Made by a program: the position numbers and the translations under genes. The notes below the pieces were generated by a model. It was not told where the DNA came from. It made no database searches and was given only the letters and a program-made list of their open reading frames with translations. A stretch of 64,000 nucleotides of DNA, taken from CAVSIP01 sp963728075 (GTDB taxonomy: Bacteria > Actinomycetota > Actinomycetes > JAFAQI01 > DASSKL01). Of this stretch, positions 17,456 through 25,824 are shown in pieces. Positions within the stretch are counted from its first letter, which is position 1, and the number at the start of each line of letters is the position of its first letter. The stretch is from NCBI GenBank assembly GCA_963728075.1, contig CAVSIP010000001.1, positions 248,001 to 312,000 of the forward strand. The letters run 5' to 3'.

Positions 17456-18112
17456 CTAGGGGCGGGGGAAGCCGTCCTCGGGCGACTCGGCCCGGATCAG
17501 GCCCAGCCGCATGGCGGTCATGATGGCCTGCGCTCGGTTGCCGGCGCCCAGCTTCTCGTACAGCTTGGAGATGTGGGTCTTGGCCGTGGACTCGCTGATG
17601 TAGAGCTTGCGGGCGATCTGCGCCACGGCCAGCCCGTCGGCCAGCAGCCCGAGCACCTCCCGCTCGCGGGGAGACAGCTGCGGCCCGGACGGAGTGAGCC
17701 GGCGGCGCATGGCGTCGGCGAGGTCGGGGGCGCTGAACGCGGTCGGGGCCGCCGCAGCATGCCGCGCCGCGGAGACGACCTCGTCGGCCGGCGCGTCCTT
17801 GGGGACGAACGCGGAGGCGCCGGCCTCCAGGGCGCCGAACAGGTGCTCGTCACCGGCGTACATCGTGAGGACGACGATGCCGATCTGGCCGCTGTCCGCA
17901 CGCAGCTCCCGCGCCAGGTCCAGACCGTTGCCGTCCGGCAGCCGCAGGTCCACGATGGCCACGTCCGGGGAGTGCTCGCGGACGAGCGAGCGCGCCTCGG
18001 CGAGGCTGCCCGCCTCGCCGACCACGGAGAAGTCGTCGGCACGCTCAAAGGCGCGGCGCAGCCCTTGGCGGATGAGCTCGTGGTCATCCACGAGCACCAC
18101 CGTCTTGGACAC
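17456..18112 (-). CDS. NarL/LuxR-family response regulator
   Basis: A 218-residue regulator. The receiver domain (1-120) has the acidic pair Asp9-Asp10, the phospho-acceptor Asp55 in VAIVDLRLPDG, Thr in VVLTMYAG and Lys in FVPKDAP. The C-terminal LuxR helix-turn-helix (about 150-212) has LSPREREVLGLLADG and ISESTAKTHISKLYEKL. The GTG at 18112 is selected because GAGAGGA lies eight bases upstream and the protein then begins directly with the first receiver strand. It follows the cognate kinase gene by 34 bases. Targets are unknown; adjacency to the pilus operon makes that operon a candidate. Confidence 0.9.
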   Translation of the reverse strand: MSKTVVLVDDHELIRQGLRRAFERADDFSVVGEAGSLAEARSLVREHSPDVAIVDLRLPDGNGLDLARELRADSGQIGIVVLTMYAGDEHLFGALEAGASAFVPKDAPADEVVSAARHAAAAPTAFSAPDLADAMRRRLTPSGPQLSPREREVLGLLADGLAVAQIARKLYISESTAKTHISKLYEKLGAGNRAQAIMTAMRLGLIRAESPEDGFPRP

Positions 18113-18146
18113 GGAACGATCCTCTCGGTCTCGGCTTCGCTGCACC

Positions 18147-19700
18147 CTATGTCAGGGTCTGGGACCCGCCGTCGCCGCCGAAGGCTTCGTTGCCGACAGT
18201 GACCTCCACCAGTGTCCCCGACGGGTCGCGTGGCTCCACGCGCAGCCGGGCGCGCAGCCGACCGGCACGTTCCCGCATGATCTCCATCCCGTAGCTGTCC
18301 GTACGCCCGGTGGACTGGATGCCTCGGCCGTCGTCCTCGACGCGTAGCACCGCCCGCGGTGGCTGGATGGACAGGGTGACCCACAGGTTGTCGGCGGCCG
18401 CGTGCTTGCGGGCGTTGTTCACCGCCTCCTGGGCGATGCGCAGCAACTCTGCCTCCACGTCCCCGGACAGGCGGGTGTCGCTCTCCTTCAGCGACAGGTG
18501 GACGGTGACGCCCGTACTGCGGCCGACCGCCTGCACGTACTCCGACAGGGCTGTACCCAGGCCGGCGCGCGCGTCCACCTCGCTGCGCAGATCGAAGATC
18601 GAGTGCCGGAGCTCCCCGACGATGCGGGTGATCTCGGCCCGCAGCGTGCGCAGCTGCTCCTCGAGCTCCGGCGCCTGCTCGGCTGCCTCTGCGGCCAGGG
18701 AGTCCACGTAGTAGCCCAGATAGCTGAGCTCCTGCGCGATGCCGTCGTGGATCTCCCGCGCGAGCCGGCGGCGCTCCTCGGCGGTGGCGAGCCCGCGTAC
18801 CTCGTCGAACAGCAGCGCGGTCTCCAGGCGCAGCGCCGACACGGCCACGGTCTCCGCCGCCGTCCGTGCGCTGTCGGTCTCCCACGGTGCGCCGTCGGTC
18901 TCCAGCGCGACGAGCCCGAAGGTCCGTACGCCGATGAGCAGCGGCAGGACCAGCCCGGTGGTGTCGGCGCGCGCCCCGGCAGGGGTCGCGAACCCGCGCG
19001 CCACCTGGCGCGGCCGCTGGCTGTACCACGCCTCGGCGAACGGGGAGTCCTCGTCGGCGATGTCGACGCTCCACTCGGGCGGACGTTCCGTGCCGATGTG
19101 CGCCAGCGGGGTCAGTCGGCTGCCGCGCGTGCCGGTCAGCACCAGCCCCCGGTCGAACGGCACGGCGGCGCGCAGCGCCGTGAGCATGCTCTGGGCGATG
19201 GTTACCGGGTCGAGCCCGACCGACAGCTCGCGCGCCACGGGGCGCAGCTGGGCGAGCAGCCGGTAGGCGGCCGTGTAGGACTCCTCCGGCGTCGCGGCGG
19301 GCCCCGGCGTGAGGAGGCGGCGGATCCAGGCGCCGGCGAACCCGGCGGCCACCGCCACGAGCACCCACTCCACGGAGGTGCCGGTGTAGTGGTTGCCGAG
19401 CCCGTCCGGCGACGCCAGGGCGCCGGCGACGAGCAGGGTGGCGGCGGCGAAGCCGGGGTTGACGACCGCCCCCGAACCGCCGCGTGCGAGCCCCGCGGCG
19501 AAGGCGGGGGCGATGAGGTACGGCAGGAACGGTTCCGACGGCTGGGTGGTGACCGCGGTCGCCACGCTGACCAGGACGCTCTCGCCCGCGCGGCCCAGCC
19601 GGCCGAGACCGCGGCGCTCGGGGAGGAGGGAGGAGGCGAGGGCGACGGCCGCGAGCGCGCCGAGCCACCACCAGGCGGCGGTCGTCGGGTTGCCCGCCAC
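18147..19700 (-). CDS. NarL-type sensor histidine kinase with GAF domain
   Basis: A protein of at least 517 residues. The N-terminal part has several hydrophobic helices (about 8-125), then a GAF domain (about 155-300), then HisKA_3 with LAREIHDGIAQELS (His318 phospho-acceptor), and a HATPase with AQEAVNNARKH (N box) and VEDDGRGI (G1 box). It phosphorylates the adjacent regulator. The coding frame stays open upstream through another transmembrane-like helix to base 19826. There a CTG overlaps the TGA of the preceding ligase gene, so the real start may be non-AUG at 19826, which would give 559 residues. Confidence 0.88.
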   Translation of the reverse strand: MAGNPTTAAWWWLGALAAVALASSLLPERRGLGRLGRAGESVLVSVATAVTTQPSEPFLPYLIAPAFAAGLARGGSGAVVNPGFAAATLLVAGALASPDGLGNHYTGTSVEWVLVAVAAGFAGAWIRRLLTPGPAATPEESYTAAYRLLAQLRPVARELSVGLDPVTIAQSMLTALRAAVPFDRGLVLTGTRGSRLTPLAHIGTERPPEWSVDIADEDSPFAEAWYSQRPRQVARGFATPAGARADTTGLVLPLLIGVRTFGLVALETDGAPWETDSARTAAETVAVSALRLETALLFDEVRGLATAEERRRLAREIHDGIAQELSYLGYYVDSLAAEAAEQAPELEEQLRTLRAEITRIVGELRHSIFDLRSEVDARAGLGTALSEYVQAVGRSTGVTVHLSLKESDTRLSGDVEAELLRIAQEAVNNARKHAAADNLWVTLSIQPPRAVLRVEDDGRGIQSTGRTDSYGMEIMRERAGRLRARLRVEPRDPSGTLVEVTVGNEAFGGDGGSQTLT

Positions 19701-19822
19701 GAGCCCGACGGCGAGCAGGAGGACCGCGAGCCGGGCGATCCGCCCGACCGCGGACGCGGTCAGCGGCTGGGCAGCCCAGCCGGCCAGCGCGCTCCGCGCC
19801 TGGCGGAGCCCCCGCAGGCTGC

Positions 19823-21667
19823 TCAGACCGAGATCCCGTCGCCGGAGTACAGCGCCTCGACCTCGTCGGCGTGGGAGCCGAGGATGACCGCGCGCTTGAG
19901 CTTGAGCGTCGGCGTCATCTCACCGCCCTCGACGGTGAAGTCCTGCGGCAGCACGCGGAACGCGCGGATCGACTCGGCCTTGGACACCGCCCGGTTGGTC
20001 TCCTGCACCGCGGCCCGCAGGGCCGACACCACGTCGTCGTCGCGGAGCAACGCGGCCACGTCCATGCTCTCGGGCTTGCCGTGCTCGCTCAGCCATCCCG
20101 GCAGCGACTCCTCGTCGAGGGTCAGCAGCGCGCCGACGAACGGCCGCTGGTCGCCGACGACCATGGCCTGGCTGATCAGCGGGTGGGCGCGCAGCCGGTC
20201 CTCCAGCACGGCCGGCGCGACGTTCTTGCCGCCCGCGGTGACGATGAGCTCCTTCTTGCGCCCGGTGATCCGCAGGTAGCCCTCGTCGTCGAGCTCACCG
20301 ATGTCGCCGGTGTGGAACCATCCGTCCGACTCGAGCGCCTCCTTGGTGGCCTGGTCGTTGTGCCAGTAGCCGCGGAAGACGTTGTCGCCGTGCAGCAGGA
20401 TCTCGCCGTCCTGGTCGATGCGCACCGCGACGCCGGGTAGCGGCCGCCCCACCGTGCCGACCTTCATGGCGTCGGGCCGGTTCAGCGTGGCGCCCGCGGT
20501 GGTCTCGGTGAGCCCGTAGCCCTCGTAGACGGGGACGCCGACGCCGCGGAAGAAGTGGCCCAGCCGGGCGCCCAGGGGCGCGCCGCCGGAGATGGCACCG
20601 ATGACCTGCCCGCCCAGGGCTGCGCGCAGCTTGCCGTAGACCAGACGGTCGAACAGGGCGTGCGTGAGGCGTACCAGGGGGTTGGGGCCGCCCGAGTCGC
20701 AGGCCTCGCTGTAGAGGATCGCGCTGCGCTCCGCGGCGTCGAAGATACGGCCCTTGCCGTCCGCGTGCGCCTTCTGCTTGGCCTGCGTGTAGACCTTCTC
20801 GAACACCCGGGGAACGGACAGGATGAACGTCGGCCGGAAGGCCTGGAAGTCCTCGAGCAGGTTGCGGATGTCGCTGCTGTGGCCCATCCGTACGCGGTTG
20901 AGCACGCACCCGACCTGGATGAGCCGGGCGAAGACGTGGGCCAGCGGCAGGAACAGCAGCGTCGACTGCTCCGGGCCGAACAGCTCGTCGAGGCCGTCCG
21001 TGGCGGACAGCGCGTCGAACAGGAAGTTGCCGTGGGTGAGCTCGCAGCCCTTGGGCCGCCCGGTCGTGCCGGACGTGTAGATGACCGTGGCCAGGCTGTC
21101 GGGAGACAGTGCGGCGCGGCGCCGCGCGATCTCGGCATCGTCGACGTCACGGCCGGTGGTGACCAGCTCGCCGACGGCCCCGTCCTCGATCTGCCAGCAG
21201 TGGCGGACCCCGGGCAGCCGCTCGGCGACCTCCTGGTACGACCCGACGAGCGTGGCGTTCTCGAAGAACGCCGCCACGGCCTCGGAGTCGGACAGGATCC
21301 ACTCGATCTGGTCGGGTGAGGACGTCTCGTAGATCGGCACGGTGACCGCACCGGCCGCCCAGATCGCGTAGTCGATCAGCGTCCACTCGTACCGGGTCGC
21401 CGACATGAGCGCGACCCGGTCGCCCGGCCCTACGCCGGCCGCTGCGAGGCCCTTCGCCAGCGCGGTCACCTCCGCGGCGAACTCCCGGCACGTCACCGGC
21501 TCCCACCCGCCGCCGGACTTGCGCGCGAAGCAGACGTCGTCCGGGTGCGCGGCCGCGTTGGCGAACACGGCGTCGGTGAGGTCTCCGTCGGCGGGGACGG
21601 TGATCGTGGCTGGCGTCGAGTAGTCGAGCACGGCATCGACCGTAGCGTGGTGTCCCGGCGCGGTCAT
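19823..21667 (-). CDS. long-chain fatty-acid--CoA/AMP ligase, FadD15-like
   Basis: A 614-residue ANL-superfamily enzyme activating fatty acids through acyl-AMP. Motifs include the P-loop-like TVIYTSGTTGRPKGCELTH, the acyl-pocket region HVFARLIQ, YEGYGLTET, the hinge GWFHTGDIG and the C-terminal Lys of ITGRKKELIVTAGGKNVAP. ATG 21667 is preferred over GTG 21682 because GGAAG sits upstream. Mycobacterial FadD15 (Rv2187) lies beside pimB, whereas here the pilus locus and two-component genes intervene. Divergent from the zinc-ribbon gene. Confidence 0.9.
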   Translation of the reverse strand: MTAPGHHATVDAVLDYSTPATITVPADGDLTDAVFANAAAHPDDVCFARKSGGGWEPVTCREFAAEVTALAKGLAAAGVGPGDRVALMSATRYEWTLIDYAIWAAGAVTVPIYETSSPDQIEWILSDSEAVAAFFENATLVGSYQEVAERLPGVRHCWQIEDGAVGELVTTGRDVDDAEIARRRAALSPDSLATVIYTSGTTGRPKGCELTHGNFLFDALSATDGLDELFGPEQSTLLFLPLAHVFARLIQVGCVLNRVRMGHSSDIRNLLEDFQAFRPTFILSVPRVFEKVYTQAKQKAHADGKGRIFDAAERSAILYSEACDSGGPNPLVRLTHALFDRLVYGKLRAALGGQVIGAISGGAPLGARLGHFFRGVGVPVYEGYGLTETTAGATLNRPDAMKVGTVGRPLPGVAVRIDQDGEILLHGDNVFRGYWHNDQATKEALESDGWFHTGDIGELDDEGYLRITGRKKELIVTAGGKNVAPAVLEDRLRAHPLISQAMVVGDQRPFVGALLTLDEESLPGWLSEHGKPESMDVAALLRDDDVVSALRAAVQETNRAVSKAESIRAFRVLPQDFTVEGGEMTPTLKLKRAVILGSHADEVEALYSGDGISV

Positions 21668-21713
21668 CGGTCGATCTTCCACGGTGGTTCAGTACCCGGC
21701 TCCGCGTGCCGAC

Positions 21714-22142
21714 ATGAGTCCTGTGAGCGCACAACGCTGCCCCGCGTGCGGCGCCGCGGTCCCCGACGGCGCCGAGTGGTGCTCCCTGTGCTGGGCAGAC
21801 CTGCGTACGCCGGTGGCCGCCGCCCCGGCCGGCGCGGCCGCGGCCGGCGCGCTCGAGACCGACCTGCTGCCGCCGCGACCGGCTGCCGCCGCCGACGAGC
21901 GGCCGACCGCCGTACCCGGCTGGCCGTGCGCCGCCTGCGGCACGCGCGTGCCGATGGAGCACATGCACTGCCCGCGCTGCGGGGCCTCGTTCCTGCCGAA
22001 GGAGCCGGTGCTGGCCGTGCCCGGGCTCGGTGCCGGCTCGAGCCTCGGTGGCGCCCAGCGCGTGGGGCTGATGGTCGGCGGGACAGCGCTGCTGTCGCTG
22101 GTGCTGTTCGCGGTCGCGTGGCTCGTCGGCCTGGTGCTCTGA
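21714..22142 (+). CDS. double zinc-ribbon protein with C-terminal membrane anchor
   Basis: A 142-residue protein with two C-x2-C pairs near the N-terminus (CPAC, CSLC) and two more in the middle (CAAC, CPRC). These form two zinc ribbons separated by an Ala/Pro linker. A single hydrophobic helix (about 115-140, ending LVGLVL) anchors it at the C-terminus. ATG 21714 is chosen; the frame is open to 21684. It is transcribed divergently from the FadD15-like gene. The role is unknown. A tail-anchored protein two genes upstream of an ArsA/Get3-like ATPase is suggestive but unproven. Confidence 0.7.
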   Translation: MSPVSAQRCPACGAAVPDGAEWCSLCWADLRTPVAAAPAGAAAAGALETDLLPPRPAAAADERPTAVPGWPCAACGTRVPMEHMHCPRCGASFLPKEPVLAVPGLGAGSSLGGAQRVGLMVGGTALLSLVLFAVAWLVGLVL

Positions 22143-22164
22143 GCGCGCCCTCTAGGCTCGGGGT

Positions 22165-22932
22165 GTGCGGCTGCATGTCGTGTCCGACGTCCACATGCGC
22201 GCCGACGCCCTCGCCCGAGCCGGGGACGGCGCCGACGCGCTGATCTGTCTCGGCGACCTCATCCTGTTCATCGACTACGACGACCACGCCGGAGGGATCT
22301 TCGCCGACCTGTTCGGCGCCGAGAACGCGTCCCGGCTGATCCAGCTGCGCACCGAGCGCCGCTTCGACGAGGCGCGGACCTTCTCCGCCGAGCTGTGGCA
22401 GCAGGTGGGCGGCGACCGCCGGGGAGTGATCGAGCAGGCGGTCCGTCGCCAGTACGAGCAGCTGTTCGCGGTCATGCCGACGCCCGCGTACGTCACGTAC
22501 GGCAACGTCGACCTGCCGCACATGTACGGCGAGTACCTGCGCGAGGGCATCCGCCTGCTCGACGGCGAGGTGGTGGAGATCGGCGGGTCGCGGTTCGGGT
22601 TCGTCGGCGGTGGGCTGCGTACGCCGATGCGTACGCCGTTCGAGATCTCCGACGAGGAGTACGCCGAGAAGGTGGCCGCGGTGGGGCAGGTGGACGTGCT
22701 GTGCGCGCACATCCCGCCCGCCGTGCCCGAGCTGCTCTACGACGTCGGCGGGCGGCGGCTCGAGCGCGGCAGCGAGGCGCTGCTCGAGGCCGTACGGGAG
22801 ACGCAGCCGCGCTACATGCTCTTCGGGCACGTCCACAACCCGCTGTCGCGCCGGACCCGGATCGGGCGCACCGAGTGCGTCAACGTGGGCCACTTCCGTG
22901 GCACCGGCGTCCCGTACGTGCTGGAGGTGTGA
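22165..22932 (+). CDS. calcineurin-like metallophosphoesterase
   Basis: A 255-residue protein with the dimetal phosphoesterase motifs VSDVHMR (DxH), CLGDLILF (GD), YGNVDLP (GNxD variant), CAHIP and FGHVHNP (GHxH). Actinobacterial homologues of this length are found beside FadD15-like and SRPBCC genes, as here. A TAGGCT -10 box ends six bases before the GTG start, so a leaderless transcript is likely. Substrate unknown; small phosphodiesters are possible. Confidence 0.85.
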   Translation: MRLHVVSDVHMRADALARAGDGADALICLGDLILFIDYDDHAGGIFADLFGAENASRLIQLRTERRFDEARTFSAELWQQVGGDRRGVIEQAVRRQYEQLFAVMPTPAYVTYGNVDLPHMYGEYLREGIRLLDGEVVEIGGSRFGFVGGGLRTPMRTPFEISDEEYAEKVAAVGQVDVLCAHIPPAVPELLYDVGGRRLERGSEALLEAVRETQPRYMLFGHVHNPLSRRTRIGRTECVNVGHFRGTGVPYVLEV

Positions 22933-22957
22933 GGCGGGGCGAGTACCCTCCGGCGCC

Positions 22958-23392
22958 ATGGTCGACCAGGCGAGCTCCAGCATCACCATCTCCGCGGACA
23001 GGTCCGCCATCATGGCGGTCATCGCGGACTTCGACGCGTACCCGGAGTGGGCCGGGTTCATCAAGCGTACGGAGGTCGTCGAGGACGGCCCGGACGGTCG
23101 CGCCCGCCAGGTGACGTTCGTGCTCGACGCGGGGGTGCTCAAGGACGAGTACACGCTCGAGTACGACTGGGACGGTGACGACAAGGTGTCCTGGACGCTG
23201 GTCAGCAGCCGGGCGCTGAAGTCCCAGCAGGGCAGCTACACCCTGGCCGACGCGGGCGGGGATGCCACCGACGTCACCTACCACCTCGCCGTCGAGCTGA
23301 ACATGCCGATGCTCGGCATGTTCAAGCGCAAGGCCGAGAAGGTCATCATGGACACCGCCCTGAAGGACCTCAAGAAGCGCGTGGAGCGGTGA
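22958..23392 (+). CDS. SRPBCC (polyketide cyclase/START-like) family protein
   Basis: A 144-residue single-domain helix-grip protein. The start VDQASSSITISADRSAIMAVIADFDAYPEW is typical of the family, with the conserved P-x-W loop after the first helix and a long C-terminal helix ending in LKDLKKRVER. It lies between the phosphoesterase and the ArsA-like gene, as Rv2185c does relative to Rv2184c in mycobacteria. TACCCT ends eight bases before ATG 22958. Expected to bind a hydrophobic ligand; ligand unknown. Confidence 0.85.
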   Translation: MVDQASSSITISADRSAIMAVIADFDAYPEWAGFIKRTEVVEDGPDGRARQVTFVLDAGVLKDEYTLEYDWDGDDKVSWTLVSSRALKSQQGSYTLADAGGDATDVTYHLAVELNMPMLGMFKRKAEKVIMDTALKDLKKRVER

Positions 23393-23431
23393 CGCCCACC
23401 TGCTGAACACCGGTCGGTAGGCTGCGCGCTC

Positions 23432-24619
23432 ATGCGGGTCATGCTGTTCACCGGGAAGGGTGGGGTCGGCAAGACCACCGCCGCGGCGGCGACGGCCACC
23501 CTCGCTGCGAACCGGGGGCAGAAGACCCTCGTCCTCTCCACGGACGCCGCGCACTCCCTCGGGGACGCGTTCGGCTCGCGGCTCGGCCCGGAGCCGACCG
23601 AGGTCGACACCGGCCTGTACGGGCAGCAGGTCGACCCCCAGCTGCGCTTCGAGCAGTCCTGGCGGGACGTGCAGGGCTGGCTGCTCGACGTCCTGGACGC
23701 CGCCGGTGTCGACCGCATGCAGGCCGAGGAGCTCACCGTGCTGCCCGGCGCCGAGGAGCTGCTGGCCCTGCTGGAGGTCCGTCGCCAGATCGCGTCCGGT
23801 CGCTGGGACTTCGTCGTCGTCGACTGCGCACCGACCGCCGAGACGCTGCGGCTGCTCGCACTGCCCGAGGCGCTGGGCTGGTACATGGACCGGTTCTTCC
23901 CGATCGAGCGGCGCGTGGTCCGCTCGTTGCGGCCCGTGCTGAACCGGGTCGCCGGCGTGCCCATGCCGCACGACCGGGTGTTCGCGGCGGTCGAACGGCT
24001 GCACGCCGAGCTCGGTGAGGTCCGCGCGCTGCTCACCGACGCCGCGGCGTCCGTCCGCCTGGTGCTCACGCCGGAGTCCGTGGTCGTCGCCGAGGCGCGG
24101 CGGACGCTGACCACGCTGTCGCTGTACGGCTACCGCGTGGACGCCGTGATCGCGAACCGGATCATCCCCGGGGACGGGGCCGACGGGTGGCGTACGGGCT
24201 GGGCCGCGGCCCAGGCGCAGCAGCTCGCCGAGGTGGAGCAGTCCTTCGCCCCGCTGCCGGTCTACCGGTCGCCGTACCGCGGCGGTGAGCCGGTCGGCCT
24301 GGCGGAGCTGGCCGCTTTCGCCGCGGCCGCGTACGGCGACGCCGACCCGATGGCGCCACCCCCGCCCGGTGAGTCGATCCGGGTGGAGCGGGACGGCGAG
24401 GACTTCGAGCTGATCGTGGCGCTGCCACTGGCCGAGAAGGGGGAGGTCGACCTCAACCGGGCCGGCGACGACCTGGTGCTCACCGTCGGCAGCCACCGCA
24501 GGGTCCTCACCCTGCCTGCCGCGCTGCGCCGGTGCACCGTGACCGGGGCCCTGCTGCGCGCCGGTCACCTGCGCGTGCGCTTCCGGCCCGACCCGGCGCA
24601 GTGGATGGGGGCACGGTGA
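23432..24619 (+). CDS. ArsA/Get3-like ATPase with C-terminal HSP20-like domain
   Basis: A 395-residue SIMIBI ATPase. It starts with the deviant P-loop TGKGGVGKTT, followed by switch I STDAAHSLGD and switch II VVVDCAPTAETLRLL. Only one ATPase domain is present. The C-terminal 75 residues (about 310-390) form the beta-sandwich ArsA_HSP20-type domain found in many bacterial homologues. The metal-binding cysteines of true arsenite pumps are absent, so arsenic resistance is not supported. Corresponds in context to Rv2184c. TAGGCT precedes the ATG by eight bases. Its stop overlaps the next gene (GTGA). Confidence 0.87.
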   Translation: MRVMLFTGKGGVGKTTAAAATATLAANRGQKTLVLSTDAAHSLGDAFGSRLGPEPTEVDTGLYGQQVDPQLRFEQSWRDVQGWLLDVLDAAGVDRMQAEELTVLPGAEELLALLEVRRQIASGRWDFVVVDCAPTAETLRLLALPEALGWYMDRFFPIERRVVRSLRPVLNRVAGVPMPHDRVFAAVERLHAELGEVRALLTDAAASVRLVLTPESVVVAEARRTLTTLSLYGYRVDAVIANRIIPGDGADGWRTGWAAAQAQQLAEVEQSFAPLPVYRSPYRGGEPVGLAELAAFAAAAYGDADPMAPPPPGESIRVERDGEDFELIVALPLAEKGEVDLNRAGDDLVLTVGSHRRVLTLPAALRRCTVTGALLRAGHLRVRFRPDPAQWMGAR

Positions 24620-24921
24620 CCGCGGGAGCCACGCCGCACGGCACGCTGGGCGAGGAGGCGGCCCGGCTCATCGAGGCGCTCTCGCACTGGGCCGGCGAGG
24701 CGTTCGACGACGAGCACATCGCGACCGGTGCGCCGGAGTGCCGGCTCTGTCCCGTCTGCCTGCTCATCGGCGGACTGCGCTCGACCAGGCCGGAGACGGT
24801 CGAGCACCTCCTCGACGCGGCCGGCTCGCTCGTCGCAGCGCTGCGTTCCGCGACGGCAGGCCACGAGCGGCACTGGGCGCAGCGACGGTCCGGCCCGGTC
24901 CAGCACGTCGACGTCGAGTAG
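24616..24921 (+). CDS. SCO2127-like small protein with CRLCPVC motif
   Basis: A 101-residue protein, GTG start overlapping the ArsA-like stop. An N-terminal helix is followed by ECRLCPVCLLIGGLRSTRPE with a C-x2-C-x2-C cluster, then a second helix. Streptomyces carries a small protein, SCO2127, immediately upstream of glucokinase glkA and linked by published work to carbon catabolite repression. Position here is the same (four bases before glkA), so orthology is likely, though I judge it from order and appearance only. Biochemical role unknown. Confidence 0.6.
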   Translation: MTAGATPHGTLGEEAARLIEALSHWAGEAFDDEHIATGAPECRLCPVCLLIGGLRSTRPETVEHLLDAAGSLVAALRSATAGHERHWAQRRSGPVQHVDVE

Positions 24922-24924
24922 CGC

Positions 24925-25824
24925 ATGGCCGTCACGGTCGGTGTCGACATCGGCGGCACCAAGGTCGCCGCAGGGCTCGTCGACGACGAGGGGCAGGTGC
25001 TGCGCTCGGTCCGGACCGCCACGCCGACGACCTCCCCGGCGGACATCGTGGCGGCCATCGTCACGCTGGTGACCGACCTGCGGCGGGACGCGACCGTGGT
25101 GGCCGTCGGCGTCGGCGCGGCCGGCTACGTCGACGCCGCGCGCTCGACCGTGCTGTTCGCCCCGAACCTCGTCTGGCGTGACGAGCCGTTGCGTGCGGAG
25201 GTCGCTGACCGCCTCGGCCTGCCGGTGGTCGTGGAGAACGACGCCAACGCCGCCGCCTGGGCGGAGCACCGGTTCGGCGCGGGCCGCGGCGTGCGTGACC
25301 TCGTGGCGGTCACGGTCGGCACGGGGCTCGGCGGCGGGATCGTGACCGGCGGGCGGCTGCACCGCGGCCGGGCCGGGCTGGCCGGTGAGGCCGGGCACAT
25401 CCGGGTGGTCCCCGACGGTCGCCCCTGCGGCTGCGGCAACCGCGGCTGCTGGGAGCAGTACTGCAGCGGGGCGGCCCTGCTGCGCGAGGCACGCGCGCGG
25501 GGGCGTACGGACCTCGCGGACGGTCCCGCGGTGACGGCGGCCGCCCGTGCCGGTGACCCGGCGGCCGTCGCGGCGTTCGAGGCGGTCGGGTCCTGGCTCG
25601 GTCAGGGGCTGGCCGACCTCGCGGCCGTTCTCGACCCCGGCCGGTTCGTCGTGGGTGGCGGGGTGAGCGACGCGGGTGACCTGCTGCTGGCGCCCGCACG
25701 CCGGCGGTTCGCGGAGTCGGTCATCGGCCGGGCGCAGCGCCCGCCCGTGGACATCGTGGCCGCGCAGCTCGGCAGCCGGGCCGGAGTCGTCGGCGCGGCG
25801 GACCTCGCCCGGACGGATGACTGA
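24925..25824 (+). CDS. glkA: ROK-family glucokinase
   Basis: A 299-residue sugar kinase that phosphorylates glucose at C6. It has the ATP phosphate loop GVDIGGTKVAAGLVD, substrate residues in VVENDANAAAWAEHRFG (catalytic Asp in ENDAN), GEAGHIRV with the zinc His, and the ROK zinc motif CGCGNRGCWE. Length and motifs are those of actinobacterial GlkA, which also mediates glucose repression in Streptomyces. It follows the SCO2127-like gene by three bases and overlaps the carbamate kinase start by eight bases, so all three are co-transcribed. Confidence 0.93.
   Translation: MAVTVGVDIGGTKVAAGLVDDEGQVLRSVRTATPTTSPADIVAAIVTLVTDLRRDATVVAVGVGAAGYVDAARSTVLFAPNLVWRDEPLRAEVADRLGLPVVVENDANAAAWAEHRFGAGRGVRDLVAVTVGTGLGGGIVTGGRLHRGRAGLAGEAGHIRVVPDGRPCGCGNRGCWEQYCSGAALLREARARGRTDLADGPAVTAAARAGDPAAVAAFEAVGSWLGQGLADLAAVLDPGRFVVGGGVSDAGDLLLAPARRRFAESVIGRAQRPPVDIVAAQLGSRAGVVGAADLARTDD

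Noticed and set aside
22226..22243. Match to the family A core (GATCTGTCTCGGCG) near 22232
   Set aside because: It lies inside the phosphoesterase gene and encodes conserved residues (ICLGDL); coincidence of codon choice.
23432..24619. Arsenite pump ATPase
   Set aside because: Only one ATPase domain and no arsenite-binding cysteines or arsB/arsR neighbours; Get3-like ATPase fits better.
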